A stretch of 64,000 nucleotides of DNA from Corynebacterium singulare (GCF_000833575.1 NZ_CP010827.1:1182980-1246979); one strand, 5' to 3'; numbered from the stretch's first letter, positions 1-9,268 are shown. The notes: generated by a model not told the origin, from the letters alone. Program-made: numbers and translations.

Positions 1-2
1 TG

Positions 3-1958
3 GAGAAGCTGGTCAACTATGACTGGAAGCTCTCCGTCGGTGATACACAGCTCACTGATTCTGAGATGGAGGAGCTGGTCCGGTCTAAGTCGGGCCTCAT
101 TAAGCTGCGTGGTGAATGGGTCATGGCGGATACGCAGTCCCTCAACAAGATCCAGCAGTACATGCGTGAGCTTGCCGATACCGCCCGCAGGCGCGCGCTC
201 AAGGAATTGGAGAAGCTCGCCGCCACTGCAGAGATGGCGCGTCAGTTGGGTCAGCCCGGCTGGGAGGAGCTCGTGGCGGAGGTGGAGCGCCGCCGCAAGG
301 AGTTCAACGAAGGCGAAGAAGAAGCCGTGGTCTCCCTCGCGGATCTGCGCGAGATGGCGCTCAAGTCCATGGCGGAGGACCCGATCGCCTTCACCGGATC
401 TGAGTGGCACGCTTCGTTGCTCGGCGGGATGGAGACCACCGCGCCCGACCGCGTCGACATCCCTGATACGGTTCACGCGGAGCTGCGTGATTATCAGCGT
501 CGCGGCGTTGACTGGCTCTATTGGATGTCGCAGAACAATATTGGGGCAGTGCTTGCCGACGACATGGGTTTGGGCAAAACCCTTCAACTACTGTCGCTGC
601 TTGCCGTCGAAAAGGCGGCGTCTGACGACGCCGCGCAGGACAAGGACGCCGCGGGGGATACCAACTCTGCATGGAACCCCACCCTGGTCGTTGCACCCAC
701 CTCCGTCGTGGGCAACTGGGCCCGCGAAGCCGCACGCTTCGTGCCGGACTTCACCGTCCTGGTTCAGCACGGCACGGGACGGCTCAAGGGCGAGGAGCTT
801 GTCGCGGCCGCCCAAGCCTCCGACGTTGTCATCACGTCCTATGGCACCGTGGCCCGAGACTTCCTGACCTTGAGCAAGGTGGACTGGGATCGCGTGGTCC
901 TCGATGAAGCTCAAGCCATTAAGAACGCCGCGACCCGTTCGTCCAAAGCTGTGCGCGCCATCCCGTCGCGTCACCGCGTGGCGTTGACCGGTACGCCCAT
1001 TGAGAACCGGCTGTCGGAAATGCGCTCCATTCTGGATTATTGCAACCCAGGAATTCTGGGCTCGGCATCGTTCTTTCGCAACCACTTTGCCAAGTCCATC
1101 GAACGCGAAGGCAGCGATGTCATGGCAGAGCGTTTGCGCCTGCTCACCGCGCCTTTCATTCTCCGCCGCCTCAAGACAGACCCGAATATCATCGATGACC
1201 TGCCGGAGAAGTCCGAGCAAATCATCACCGTGCGAATGACCGATGAACAGGCGGCGCTGTACAAGGCCTTGGTCAATGACGTGGACGAAGCGCTGAAAAA
1301 CAAGGAGGGCATGTCGCGCCGCGGCCTTGTGCTCGCCTCACTAACCCGCATTAAGCAGATCTGCAACCACCCGGCACACTTCCTTGGTGATGGCAGTCCC
1401 GTCACCATCAAAGGCAGGCACCGCTCCGGCAAGGTAGAAGAGCTTATGCGCATCGTCGACCAGGCCATCGAGTCTCGCGAGCGCGTGCTCATTTTTACCC
1501 AGTACAAGGCCTTCGGTGACATCCTCCAGCCCTATCTCTCCGACCAGTTGGGCTGCGAGATTCCTTTCCTCCACGGCGGAGTGAGCAAGAATCGCCGCGA
1601 CACGATGGTGGAGGAGTTCCAGGCCGCGGATGGCGCCCCGGCCATGCTGCTCTCCCTTAAGGCGGGCGGTACGGGCCTGAACTTGACGGCGGCGTCGATT
1701 GTCGTGCACATGGACCGCTGGTGGAACCCGGCTGTGGAGAATCAGGCCACCGACCGCGCCTTCCGCATCGGACAGGAACGCAACGTGCAGGTCTACAAGA
1801 TGATTACCGCTGGCACGCTCGAGGAATCCATCCAGGACATCCTTGATGGCAAGATGCAGCTCGCGGGCGCCGTCGTGGGCGAGGGCGAAGGATGGCTCAC
1901 CGAGCTCACCCCAGAACAACTGGCGGAGCTTATGAGCTACAAGGGAGAGGAGAATTAA
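3..1958 (+). CDS. SNF2-family DEAD/DEAH-box helicase (5' end outside window)
   Basis: Superfamily 2 ATPase of the SNF2/RapA type, expected to translocate on duplex DNA and remodel protein-DNA complexes. The frame is open from the first bases of the window, so the N-terminus is missing; 651 residues are visible. In order it shows the Walker A motif DMGLGKT (near 561-581), the Walker B box DEAQ (near 904), the motif III element TGTPIENR, and the C-terminal helicase lobe with GGTGLNLT and the motif VI-like block ending in DRAFRIGQ. It is followed directly by a SWIM zinc-finger gene (stop TAA, then ATG with no gap), a pairing often seen with bacterial SNF2 proteins and suggesting a joint role in DNA processing. 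The family is certain; the biological substrate is unknown. Confidence 0.93.
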   Translation, partial: EKLVNYDWKLSVGDTQLTDSEMEELVRSKSGLIKLRGEWVMADTQSLNKIQQYMRELADTARRRALKELEKLAATAEMARQLGQPGWEELVAEVERRRKEFNEGEEEAVVSLADLREMALKSMAEDPIAFTGSEWHASLLGGMETTAPDRVDIPDTVHAELRDYQRRGVDWLYWMSQNNIGAVLADDMGLGKTLQLLSLLAVEKAASDDAAQDKDAAGDTNSAWNPTLVVAPTSVVGNWAREAARFVPDFTVLVQHGTGRLKGEELVAAAQASDVVITSYGTVARDFLTLSKVDWDRVVLDEAQAIKNAATRSSKAVRAIPSRHRVALTGTPIENRLSEMRSILDYCNPGILGSASFFRNHFAKSIEREGSDVMAERLRLLTAPFILRRLKTDPNIIDDLPEKSEQIITVRMTDEQAALYKALVNDVDEALKNKEGMSRRGLVLASLTRIKQICNHPAHFLGDGSPVTIKGRHRSGKVEELMRIVDQAIESRERVLIFTQYKAFGDILQPYLSDQLGCEIPFLHGGVSKNRRDTMVEEFQAADGAPAMLLSLKAGGTGLNLTAASIVVHMDRWWNPAVENQATDRAFRIGQERNVQVYKMITAGTLEESIQDILDGKMQLAGAVVGEGEGWLTELTPEQLAELMSYKGEEN

Positions 1959-2783
1959 ATGGCGCCAGCACGTCCCAAAGACGACAACGTCATCTACGCC
2001 AACTTCGGCACCCGCAAACGCGTGAGCACGCCGGAGGAGGTTCACCGCGTCGACCGCGTGCGCACTATGCAACCGGCGGCCACGCGCGTGATCAACTTTG
2101 TCAATGAGCAGACGGATTCCGGGCGCATCAGCCGCGGCCGCCAGTACGCAGCCGAAGGTCACGTTGTGGGCCTTGACGTGCGCAATGGTGCGGTGCACGG
2201 CAAGGTTGCCGGCTCGCAGAACGAGCCTTTTGCGGTGCTCATTCAGGTGCCCTACCGCAACAATGAGGACATCGCGCGGCTGTCGGAGATGTTTGCGCGC
2301 ACCCCCAACTCCGTGGCGAAGGCCAGGGAGGGCATGCTTGCCGACGACGCCCTCGACATCCTCTTCGCCGAATTCGCCGACGACCTGCGCTTCTCCTGCA
2401 CCTGTCCGGACTCGGCGTACGTCTGTAAGCATGTCGTGGCGGTGGCTGACCGCCTAGCCGCCCGTATGGACGCAGATCCGTCTGTCATTTTTGCACTGCG
2501 CGGTCTGGACTTCGCCCGCCTCGAGCAGTCCGTGATGGAACAGGCCAAGTCAGCTTCGGAGGATTCCTACAGCGGAGCAGACTTAGATCCAGAGGAGCGT
2601 AATGCGTTGTTTTGGGCGGGGCGAGAGCTGCCTTTGCTTCCCGAACCTAAGTCCGCACCGGCGGTGGATGATTCCGACCCTGACCTGCTGCGCAAGGCCA
2701 TGCGCTCGGTGAGCCATACGAACATAGATGTGCTTCGCGCGGTCTCCGATGTCGACGACCTTTACTACTATCTGACGCACTAA
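1959..2783 (+). CDS. SWIM zinc-finger family protein
   Basis: A 274-residue protein with a SWIM-type zinc motif (CxCx6CxH: Cys147, Cys149, Cys156, His158) in the middle. SWIM fingers bind DNA or protein and often accompany SNF2 helicases. The N-terminal third has no recognisable domain; the region after residue 200 is acidic. The ATG directly follows the stop of the helicase gene, which implies one transcript and probably one complex. I infer an accessory DNA-binding partner of the helicase; no catalytic motif is visible. Confidence 0.88.
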   Translation: MAPARPKDDNVIYANFGTRKRVSTPEEVHRVDRVRTMQPAATRVINFVNEQTDSGRISRGRQYAAEGHVVGLDVRNGAVHGKVAGSQNEPFAVLIQVPYRNNEDIARLSEMFARTPNSVAKAREGMLADDALDILFAEFADDLRFSCTCPDSAYVCKHVVAVADRLAARMDADPSVIFALRGLDFARLEQSVMEQAKSASEDSYSGADLDPEERNALFWAGRELPLLPEPKSAPAVDDSDPDLLRKAMRSVSHTNIDVLRAVSDVDDLYYYLTH

Positions 2784-2822
2784 GGATTCCCGCCGCCGCG
2801 ACCTCGAGGGAGAAAAGGCTAC

Positions 2823-3956
2823 ATGACAGCAGTAACGTTCATCCACACCTCCGATTTTCAGCTGGGTATGACCCGCTGGTTTCTCAGCCCCTCGGCGCAA
2901 TCGCGCTTTGATGATGACCGTGAAGAAGCAGTCGTTCGACTAGGGGAGTTGGCCACCGAGACCGGGGCGGAGTTCATTGTCGTGGCCGGAGACGTGTTTG
3001 AGCACAACTCTCTCACCACGTCCACGTTGTTGCGTTCCAAGGAAGTGTTGAAGAACCTACCGGTGCCGGTGTACCTGCTACCCGGTAACCACGATCCGCT
3101 CGTGGCGGATTCCATTTTCTTTAATTCCTTTGCGGATAACGTCCACGTCATTGCGGACTCTGAGCCCATCGAGGTTCGCTCGGGCGTGGAGATTGTTGGC
3201 GCTCCCTACCTTTCGAAGCGAGCAAACTATGACCTCGTGCGCCGAGCACTGGAACCACTCGAGCCGCTCGACCGCGCCTCCGGTGCGGTGGCACGCATTG
3301 CCGTGGGGCACGGCCAAGTTGAATCCCGCGCAGGTGAGGCCGAGGAATCTGATGCTGACACCATCGATCTGACCTTCGTGGAGGACTGCCTCGATCGCGG
3401 CGTCATCGATTATCTAGCACTCGGGGACACACATTCCACGGCTTCGTTGGGGCGTACCGGGAAAGTGTGGTTCTCCGGCAGCCCGGAGACAACGGCTTTC
3501 GATGACCGCGAGCGTGACTCCGGCAATGCCTTGGTGGTGCGGGTTGAGGGGGAGGCGGTGGACGTCGAGAAGCGCAGCGTCGGCCGGTGGGCCTTCCGCG
3601 CGCTTGACGCTGACGTCAACTCGATGGACGATGTCGAGCGTTTTCTTGCGGAGCTGGAGGAGATGCCGGGCAAGACGCGCACGGCAGTGAAGTATAGCCT
3701 GCGCGGCACGCTGGGCCTCAGCGCCCAAGCACGCCTGGAGCAGGGGCTCGCGAACCTAGAGGAGGTCTTTGCCTCCCTCAAACCCCGTGAACGCACGATG
3801 GATCTGCACTTGGCGCCGTCCGAAGATGAGCTTAGTGAGCTGAGCCTGAGCGGATACGCCGCCGATGCCCTCTCCGAACTACTCGAGGACCTGGAGAATC
3901 CCACTGCCCGTGATGCCGCCAACCTGCTGTTTCGTCTCAGCGCGAAGGGAGCCTAA
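2823..3956 (+). CDS. SbcD/YhaO-like DNA repair metallophosphoesterase
   Basis: A 377-residue calcineurin-like phosphoesterase of the SbcD/Mre11/YhaO group, expected to act as a Mn-dependent DNA nuclease with the ATPase encoded next. Metal-binding blocks visible are SDFQLG (Asp11), GDVFEHN (Asp57), GNHD (88-91) and, further on, GHGQ and GDTHS. The first block has Gln13 where many SbcD proteins have a metal-binding His (D-x-H), so metal coordination may differ. The start at 2823 lies just after GAGAAAAGG. The partner ATPase begins 3 nt after the stop, so the two are surely co-expressed. Confidence 0.9.
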   Translation: MTAVTFIHTSDFQLGMTRWFLSPSAQSRFDDDREEAVVRLGELATETGAEFIVVAGDVFEHNSLTTSTLLRSKEVLKNLPVPVYLLPGNHDPLVADSIFFNSFADNVHVIADSEPIEVRSGVEIVGAPYLSKRANYDLVRRALEPLEPLDRASGAVARIAVGHGQVESRAGEAEESDADTIDLTFVEDCLDRGVIDYLALGDTHSTASLGRTGKVWFSGSPETTAFDDRERDSGNALVVRVEGEAVDVEKRSVGRWAFRALDADVNSMDDVERFLAELEEMPGKTRTAVKYSLRGTLGLSAQARLEQGLANLEEVFASLKPRERTMDLHLAPSEDELSELSLSGYAADALSELLEDLENPTARDAANLLFRLSAKGA

Positions 3957-3959
3957 ACC

Positions 3960-6530
3960 ATGATGCACCTGCATTCTGTTGAGTTGAGCAACGTCCGCGG
4001 CGTGGAGCATCTTGAGGTCACGGACCTACCTGAGACCGGCGTCGTGGTGATTGGTGGACCTAATGAAGCTGGTAAGTCCACGCTGGTGGAGGCCATTTCT
4101 TTCGTGCTGACGGAAAAACACACCGCGGGTTCGAAGAAGATTAAAGCGTTGAAACCTGTTGGCCGTGACGTGGCCCCAGAAGTGACGCTGGAGGCCACTG
4201 TGGGGCCGTACCGTTTTCGCATTCACAAGCGGTGGCTGAAGAAGCGGGCCTCGGAGCTCCAGGTGTTTTCTCCGCGTCCGGGGCAGTGGACGGGAGCGGA
4301 GGCAGATGATGAGTTGGATCGGATTCTGTCTGAACACCTTGACCGCGCGCTGCTCGACGCACTTTTCGTGCGCCAAGATGATCAGCACGAGGGGATTGCT
4401 GCGGTTGGTATTCCTTCGCTGACTGCGGCCTTGGAAGAGGAGACCGGGTCGAATGCTGTGGCCGAGGACTCCGAGCTGCTCACGCGCATTGAGTCCGAAT
4501 ACATCCAGTACTACACCGCTAAGACAGACAAGCCGGCCGGAGAATACAAGGCAGCTATCAAGACGCTTGAGGAGGCTGAATCAGCCTATGCTGCTGCTGA
4601 GGCCTCCATGCGTGAGCTCGATGGTGTTGTGGAGCGTTATGAAGCTGCGGAGCTGAGGAAAACTGAGGCGGAGACTGCTCTTCCTGCGGCGGAAGAGGAT
4701 TGTGTGCGGCTCGATGCTGAACTCGCTGCCGCCCGTGTGGCCCAGGAAAAGGTGACTGCCCAGGAAGCTGCCGTGGCCCGCGCGGCAGCGGCTGTGGCAC
4801 GGGCCCAGGAAGATGCTGCTCGTCGCACCACTCTGGTGAAAGAACATGCGGACGCCACCGCAGCTGCTGAGCGTGCCGCGGAGGTCGTGGCAGAGGCCAA
4901 GGAACGCGCGGAGGCAGAGGCCGCTGCTCGCAGCAAGCTGGAGGAGGAACGCGCTGATATCCAGCAGAAATATGACGCTGTGCGCGAGGAACGTCAGCGT
5001 GCCCGCCGTGCCCAGCTCCGCGCGGAGCACGCGGCCCTCGGAACACGTTTGGAGGCAGTGGCGTCTCTTGAAGACGCACTGGCTTTGCGCCGTCGTGAGC
5101 TGGCAGCAGCACCTGCGATTCCGAACCTGCGAGAGTTGGAGGAGGCCGAGCGTGAGGTGGGCATCCAGGACCGCTTGCGGGCGGCCGCTGCGGCGAAACT
5201 CTACGTAACTGGAACGGGCGAGGTTGTCGTGGAGGGAGAGGCCTTCTCTTTGACGTCAGGGGAGGAAACTCCGGTTGAGCTGCACGATGGCACGGAGCTG
5301 CGCATTGGCGATGTCACCGCACGGTATGCGGCCGCGGCCGGTGAATCTGGCGAGGAGAGTGTTGAGAAAGCTCGCGCGGAACTCGTGCGACTGCTCGAGG
5401 ACGCCGGGTGCACCAACGTTGCGGAGGCCCGCGAAGCACAGGCGAAGCATGAGGAGCTTGCTGCGGCTGTGGAAGGTGCATCCCGCGAATTAGCAGCGGC
5501 CCTCGGCGGTGACGACCTCGGTGAGTTGAAAGCTCGCTTCGAATCGAGTTCGGCTGATCATGAGGAGAACGCAGAGGACGACGGTGAGCCCCCGCGCGAG
5601 CTTGCTGTGGTGGACAAGGAAGAAGAAGAGCTGCGTGGACGCCTCGATGAGCTGGACCGAGCTGTGGCACCCTACCGCGAGAACAAAGCCGCCGCGGCAC
5701 TCGACGTTGCCACAGTCCGAGCCGAGGATGCTGAGGCTCAGCGCGTCCTCAAGGCGGAGGGCCTCGACGCTGCCCGCGCCCAGCTGAGTGACGCGGACGT
5801 CACTGCCGCCATTGAGGCTGCCCGTTCAGCCCAGGCAGCAGAGCAAGCTGCGCTCAAGGACATGTCAGGCGTCGATGTTGAGACTGCGGAGACCTTGGCT
5901 CAAGGCGCACGCACGCACGTGGACTCCCTGAAGAAATCCGTCGCCGATGCCAACGGCGACATGCGCGAGCTCAGCGGACGTATCGAGATGCACTCCGGTG
6001 CAGCAGAAGCCGTGGAAAAGGCCGCCGCGGAACTGGAGGTGGCCCGTGAGCGCCATGCGGCCACCGAACGCCGCGCGGAGGCGGCTCGATACCTGCGCAT
6101 GCTCATGCTGCGTCACCGCGATGCCGCTCGGCAGCGCTATGCTGCACCTTTTGTTACTGCGCTCAGCGGTTTGGCCCGTACCGTCTTTGGCGGCGACGTG
6201 GACTTCCACTTGTCTGAGGAGCTCAAAGTGGAAGCGCGCAGCCGCAATGGGGACACCGTGGCCTTCGACGGTCTATCTGGTGGTGCCAAGGAGCAGCTGG
6301 GAATTTTGACTAGGTTCGCCATCGCCCAGCTGGTGTCCGGGGATTCTGTGCCGGTTATCATCGATGATGCTCTCGGCTCGACCGACTCAACGCGCCTACA
6401 GTTGATGGCAGCGCTTTTCACTAAAGCCGGTAAGAATTCGCAGGTCATCGTGCTGACATGCATGCCTCAGCGCTACTCCTGGGTTGCAGGCCGTACGGAA
6501 TTAAGTATGGAAACTCTGAAAAAAATTTGA
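3960..6530 (+). CDS. SbcC/YhaN-like AAA ATPase with long coiled coil
   Basis: An 856-residue SMC/Rad50-like ATPase. The N-terminal Walker A is GPNEAGKST (33-41). A long Ala/Glu/Arg-rich coiled coil runs from about residue 190 to 720 with a small non-coiled insert near 400-450. The C-terminal lobe has the ABC signature LSGGAKEQ and a Walker B ending IIDDALGSTD. No CxxC zinc hook is present at the coil apex and the protein is shorter than SbcC (about 1000 residues), so it resembles YhaN more than classical SbcC. Expected partner: the phosphoesterase upstream. Of the two adjacent ATGs (3960, 3963) I keep the first. Confidence 0.9.
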   Translation: MMHLHSVELSNVRGVEHLEVTDLPETGVVVIGGPNEAGKSTLVEAISFVLTEKHTAGSKKIKALKPVGRDVAPEVTLEATVGPYRFRIHKRWLKKRASELQVFSPRPGQWTGAEADDELDRILSEHLDRALLDALFVRQDDQHEGIAAVGIPSLTAALEEETGSNAVAEDSELLTRIESEYIQYYTAKTDKPAGEYKAAIKTLEEAESAYAAAEASMRELDGVVERYEAAELRKTEAETALPAAEEDCVRLDAELAAARVAQEKVTAQEAAVARAAAAVARAQEDAARRTTLVKEHADATAAAERAAEVVAEAKERAEAEAAARSKLEEERADIQQKYDAVREERQRARRAQLRAEHAALGTRLEAVASLEDALALRRRELAAAPAIPNLRELEEAEREVGIQDRLRAAAAAKLYVTGTGEVVVEGEAFSLTSGEETPVELHDGTELRIGDVTARYAAAAGESGEESVEKARAELVRLLEDAGCTNVAEAREAQAKHEELAAAVEGASRELAAALGGDDLGELKARFESSSADHEENAEDDGEPPRELAVVDKEEEELRGRLDELDRAVAPYRENKAAAALDVATVRAEDAEAQRVLKAEGLDAARAQLSDADVTAAIEAARSAQAAEQAALKDMSGVDVETAETLAQGARTHVDSLKKSVADANGDMRELSGRIEMHSGAAEAVEKAAAELEVARERHAATERRAEAARYLRMLMLRHRDAARQRYAAPFVTALSGLARTVFGGDVDFHLSEELKVEARSRNGDTVAFDGLSGGAKEQLGILTRFAIAQLVSGDSVPVIIDDALGSTDSTRLQLMAALFTKAGKNSQVIVLTCMPQRYSWVAGRTELSMETLKKI

Positions 6531-6553
6531 AATCGGGGTGTAGGGTTGGTGCC

Positions 6554-7063
6554 ATGACTGCGGAAATTCGATGGCTGACTGACGATGAGCAACACCTGTG
6601 GCGTCAAGTGCTGAGCAGTATCCGCAAAATTGATCGCGGCATGGAAGAGACCTTGCTCGCCTGCGGGGACATCTCGATGTCCGAGTACTCCGTGCTTGTG
6701 TCCCTCTCAGAGGCCCCGGAGCGCCGTCTGCGCCTTCGCGAACTGTGCTCTGAACTTGAGTGGGACCGCTCCCGTGCTTCCCACCAGATCACACGCATGG
6801 CAAAGCGCGGACTGGTGACCAAAGAAAAATGCGAGGGCGATGCACGGGGAGTCGAAGTCGTCATCACCGACGCTGGGTTCGAGCGCCTCAAAGCTTCTGT
6901 GCCTGAGCACGTTGAATCAGTGCGCCGCTTGGTCTTCGACCACCTCGATCCTGCCGATGCACCTGCCCTCCTTCGATTCTGTGAAGGCGTACTCGCAGCA
7001 AATAACCTTCCGGGCTACTCCGGCTTTGTTCCCGATGAGCGTTTAGGCGGGCGCAGCTCCTAG
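6554..7063 (+). CDS. MarR-family transcriptional regulator
   Basis: A 169-residue winged-helix regulator of the MarR type. The helix-turn-helix lies around residues 58-85 (RLRELCSELEWDRSRASHQI), followed by the wing with KEKCEGDARG, a typical MarR 'D-x-R-G' wing. The ATG at 6554 is preceded by no clear Shine-Dalgarno sequence. A TAGGGT box at 6541-6546 would place the transcription start at or next to the ATG, so the gene may be leaderless; this is inference. The ligand and targets are unknown. Confidence 0.85.
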   Translation: MTAEIRWLTDDEQHLWRQVLSSIRKIDRGMEETLLACGDISMSEYSVLVSLSEAPERRLRLRELCSELEWDRSRASHQITRMAKRGLVTKEKCEGDARGVEVVITDAGFERLKASVPEHVESVRRLVFDHLDPADAPALLRFCEGVLAANNLPGYSGFVPDERLGGRSS

Positions 7064-7130
7064 CGCGTGCACCATCGCGGGTACAGTGGGGATGCCGACA
7101 GCACACTCACCAGGAGGTGATTCCGACATC

Positions 7131-7424
7131 ATGATGGGACAAGAACTTTTCGAGCACCCGGAGCGTCAATACACTCAGTACCGAATTGAGGCGCTGAAGG
7201 ACCTGAGCGCGCAGGTGGGCCCTGTGGATGACGTCGAGAAGCTCAGCGATGAACAGGCCGCTGCACTTGAGCAGGCCTTGGAGAAGCATCCTGACGGCGC
7301 TGTGACCTTTGATGAGCTATCTCAGATGTGGATTATCGGTGCCGAGGATGATATCAACCGCATGTTCCAGGATCGCGAGGAGTTCATCGAAGCCCTTGAA
7401 AACGACGAGGACCCTGGGGTCTAG
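7131..7424 (+). CDS. Hypothetical acidic protein
   Basis: A 97-residue acidic protein I do not recognise. It has no membrane segment, signal peptide or cysteine motif; the sequence reads as a short all-helical domain rich in Glu, Asp and Gln. The start is set by a very strong ribosome binding site (AGGAGGTGA at 7112-7120) 10 nt before ATG 7131; an in-frame GTG at 7086 lies upstream of it and is not needed. It is transcribed in the same direction as the MarR gene after a 67-nt gap and could be its neighbour in one transcript. Confidence 0.7.
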   Translation: MMGQELFEHPERQYTQYRIEALKDLSAQVGPVDDVEKLSDEQAAALEQALEKHPDGAVTFDELSQMWIIGAEDDINRMFQDREEFIEALENDEDPGV

Positions 7425-7600
7425 CCACAAGTGGTGTCAAACTTACGTCGGATAGCGTCAGAGATTTCTGCGTTTGACTACGGCCGACTCTGCATAACCT
7501 GCTAACATACGTTGTGTTAAAGGGCGAGCATTTCTCTGGCGTAGGGGAGATGACTCCGGCGTGAGCATCCTCGGTGAGGAGCTAAGTGAAAGGACTAAAC

Positions 7601-7810
7601 ATGATCGACCAGCGCGATTTGGCTCAGGAGCAGCGCGAGGCTGCCGCACGCGACAAGGCTGACGGCTGGGTTTCTGTCTTCCTGCAGTGGATTCCCCTGA
7701 TGCTCATCGTCGTGGTTGTTATCACTGCTCTCTGGCTCGGTATGTTTTACATTGAGCACGGCACCCTAGACATCACCCAGGAAATCGTGAACCCGTTCAT
7801 CACGCAGTAG
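7601..7810 (+). CDS. Small single-span membrane protein
   Basis: A 69-residue protein with an acidic/Gln-rich N-terminus and one hydrophobic helix (about residues 28-50: WIPLMLIVVVVITALWLGMF). The ATG at 7601 follows GAAAGGA at the right spacing; an upstream in-frame GTG at 7586 overlaps that site and is rejected. A perfect hairpin terminator follows 49 nt later, so this is a real transcription unit end. Function unknown. Confidence 0.72.
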   Translation: MIDQRDLAQEQREAAARDKADGWVSVFLQWIPLMLIVVVVITALWLGMFYIEHGTLDITQEIVNPFITQ

Positions 7811-7858
7811 AGCGAACAGGTGGGACGCCTCTCTTGCGTCCATAAACCTTTATTCTCG

Positions 7859-7896
7859 AGCCCCAGCACCATGGTGCTGGGGCTCTGTTGTGTTTT
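7859..7896 (+). terminator. Rho-independent terminator
   Basis: A perfect inverted repeat (AGCCCCAGCACC / GGTGCTGGGGCT, 7859-7884) followed by a T-rich tail (CTGTTGTGTTTT). It ends the transcript of the small membrane protein gene. Confidence 0.88.
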
Positions 7897-8416
7897 GCCC
7901 CAACGTCTAGCCTGCGGCCACGGGCGTGCGTAGCGATAAAAGTGATACTGAAGGTGTCCTCGTGAGGTTCTTCAAGGATGCCGATTTCCCGATTGCTCCA
8001 GTCTTCTTAATGACTCATTTCCGCGAAGCCATTCACGTTGAGGCGCACCTCTGGTATGCGGGGCGGCGTGGTACCGATCCACAAAAGCCATGCAATTCCT
8101 TTACCGAGCGAACATGTGGGGAAGCTGCTCCACGAGGCTGGTTTGCTCAAGCCTCGTTCCTAGCTTCCATTAGCAACCGACCTTCGCGAGCAACCGACCT
8201 TCGCGCTCACGGGGGAGGCTCGTTGAGCGGTAGGCGGTCTGCCGGTGAGCGCGAAGGGCGTGGAGGCAGGCACACCCACGGTGTATGACACGCGCAGCTG
8301 CTGGGAATGATCGAGGACGAGAGCAGCCCCCCGTGGTGGCCCAACCTTTGGCGCGCTATGCAGCACCACGACTTTTCATTGGATACGCCAGCCCCTGTTC
8401 GGTAGCCTTGTGCTCT
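7897..8416. pseudogene. Decayed intergenic stretch with gene remnants
   Basis: About 520 bases without a convincing gene. Short protein-like pieces appear in different plus-strand frames: one from about 7926 (VRFFKDADFPIAPVFL), one near 8070-8163 (GGVVPIHKSHAIPLPSEHVG, ending LLKPRS and stop), and one near 8300-8404 (LLGMIEDESSPPWWPNLW, then a stop). A tandem 17-bp duplication lies at 8172-8205. I read this as a gene broken by frameshifts, but cannot name the family. Confidence 0.35.
8172..8205. repeat. Tandem 17-bp direct repeat
   Basis: AGCAACCGACCTTCGCG occurs twice head to tail (8172-8188 and 8189-8205) with no mismatch. It is in the decayed stretch and looks like a small duplication event. 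Confidence 0.9.
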
Positions 8417-8893
8417 ATGAGAGAAAGTGTCTACGTGCGACATCTTAACGGACCTCTCCTGTGGCTAGGAATCATTGTTGGCTTAGCTGTGGTGGCCGCG
8501 CTGCTGCCAACGATGGTTGATTCCACATGGGCAGCACTTTTGTTTGGTGTGCTGGTCATTGCGGCAACGGTGGCCTGTATTGCCATGCGAGTCAAGGTCG
8601 TCGTGAGCGACGACGGCGTGACCGCTTCCGTCCTGGGAGTCTTTCAGAAAAGAATTCCGCTCGATGACATCACCGGTGTAAGCATAGGCCCCGAGACGGG
8701 GCTGAAAGAAGGCGCAGGTCCACGTGTTGTTGATGGTGCGCCGGCGTATATCGTTTCAGGCCCCACCGTGCGAATCGACCACGGTGCTTCCTCTTTCATC
8801 GCCTCGGCACAAGACCCTGGCAAGGTAGTCGCTGACATCCAATCCCGCCTCGCGTTGAGCGCTGAGGCGGAGCCTAATGGTGGTGCCGAATAA
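8417..8893 (+). CDS. Membrane protein with PH-like domain
   Basis: A 158-residue protein with two hydrophobic helices (about residues 12-30 and 35-52) followed by a cytoplasmic domain that resembles bacterial PH-like domains: a short beta-rich stretch (VVVSDDGVTASVLGVFQKRI, then PLDDITGV) and a block of the form 'G-x-G-P-R ... A-Y-x-V-x-G-P-x-V-R-I'. The ATG at 8417 is preferred because the upstream in-frame extension to 8285 reads through the decayed stretch and is not protein-like. Function unknown; such proteins are small envelope-associated factors. Confidence 0.68.
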   Translation: MRESVYVRHLNGPLLWLGIIVGLAVVAALLPTMVDSTWAALLFGVLVIAATVACIAMRVKVVVSDDGVTASVLGVFQKRIPLDDITGVSIGPETGLKEGAGPRVVDGAPAYIVSGPTVRIDHGASSFIASAQDPGKVVADIQSRLALSAEAEPNGGAE

Positions 8894-8937
8894 CCCTCAG
8901 ATAGAGGTATAAACGCAGCTCACGACATAAAAAATTG

Positions 8938-9011
8938 TGCCCCTGACAGGGATCGAACCTGCGACCTTCGGTACCGGAAACCGATGCTCTAATCCGCTGA
9001 GCTACAAGGGC
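8938..9011 (-). tRNA. tRNA-Arg (anticodon CCG)
   Basis: On the minus strand the 74 nt fold into a full cloverleaf: acceptor stem GCCCTTG/CAGGGGC with one G-U pair, D stem GCTC/GAGC, anticodon stem TCGGT/ACCGA with loop TTCCGGT (anticodon CCG), and T arm with GTTCGATC. CCA is not encoded. It reads CGG codons. Confidence 0.96.
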
Positions 9012-9212
9012 ATCGCTGGCGAAATGCCAACGATGCGATTCTAGCGCATGGAAGTCAAGGCCAGAAATTGACGCTCATAAGATTGGAGGTGGAGGGGGGT
9101 GGCAGCGCCGTCCCAGGAGGCTAGGAAGCCGAGCACAATGACATAGTGAGCCGTCAGTTACTCTGGCCGCTTGAAGTGACCGCCGGTGAGCGAAGCGGAT
9201 GAAAACGTGAGG

Positions 9213-9268
9213 AAGGCGCATAACAGAACTTCTCGCCGGTCTGGCTATGGTTCTAGGTTATGCGCCTT
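9213..9268. repeat. Long imperfect hairpin in tRNA-peptidase intergenic region
   Basis: The interval 9012-9342 has no gene. It holds a long inverted repeat: AAGGCGCATAAC (9213-9224) pairs perfectly with GTTATGCGCCTT (9257-9268), and inside it AGAAC (9225-9229) pairs with GTTCT (9250-9254), leaving a 20-nt loop. Neither side has a clear T run, so it is not a classical terminator in either direction. It could still terminate the minus-strand peptidase transcript, or be a structured RNA or repeat unit. Confidence 0.8.
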
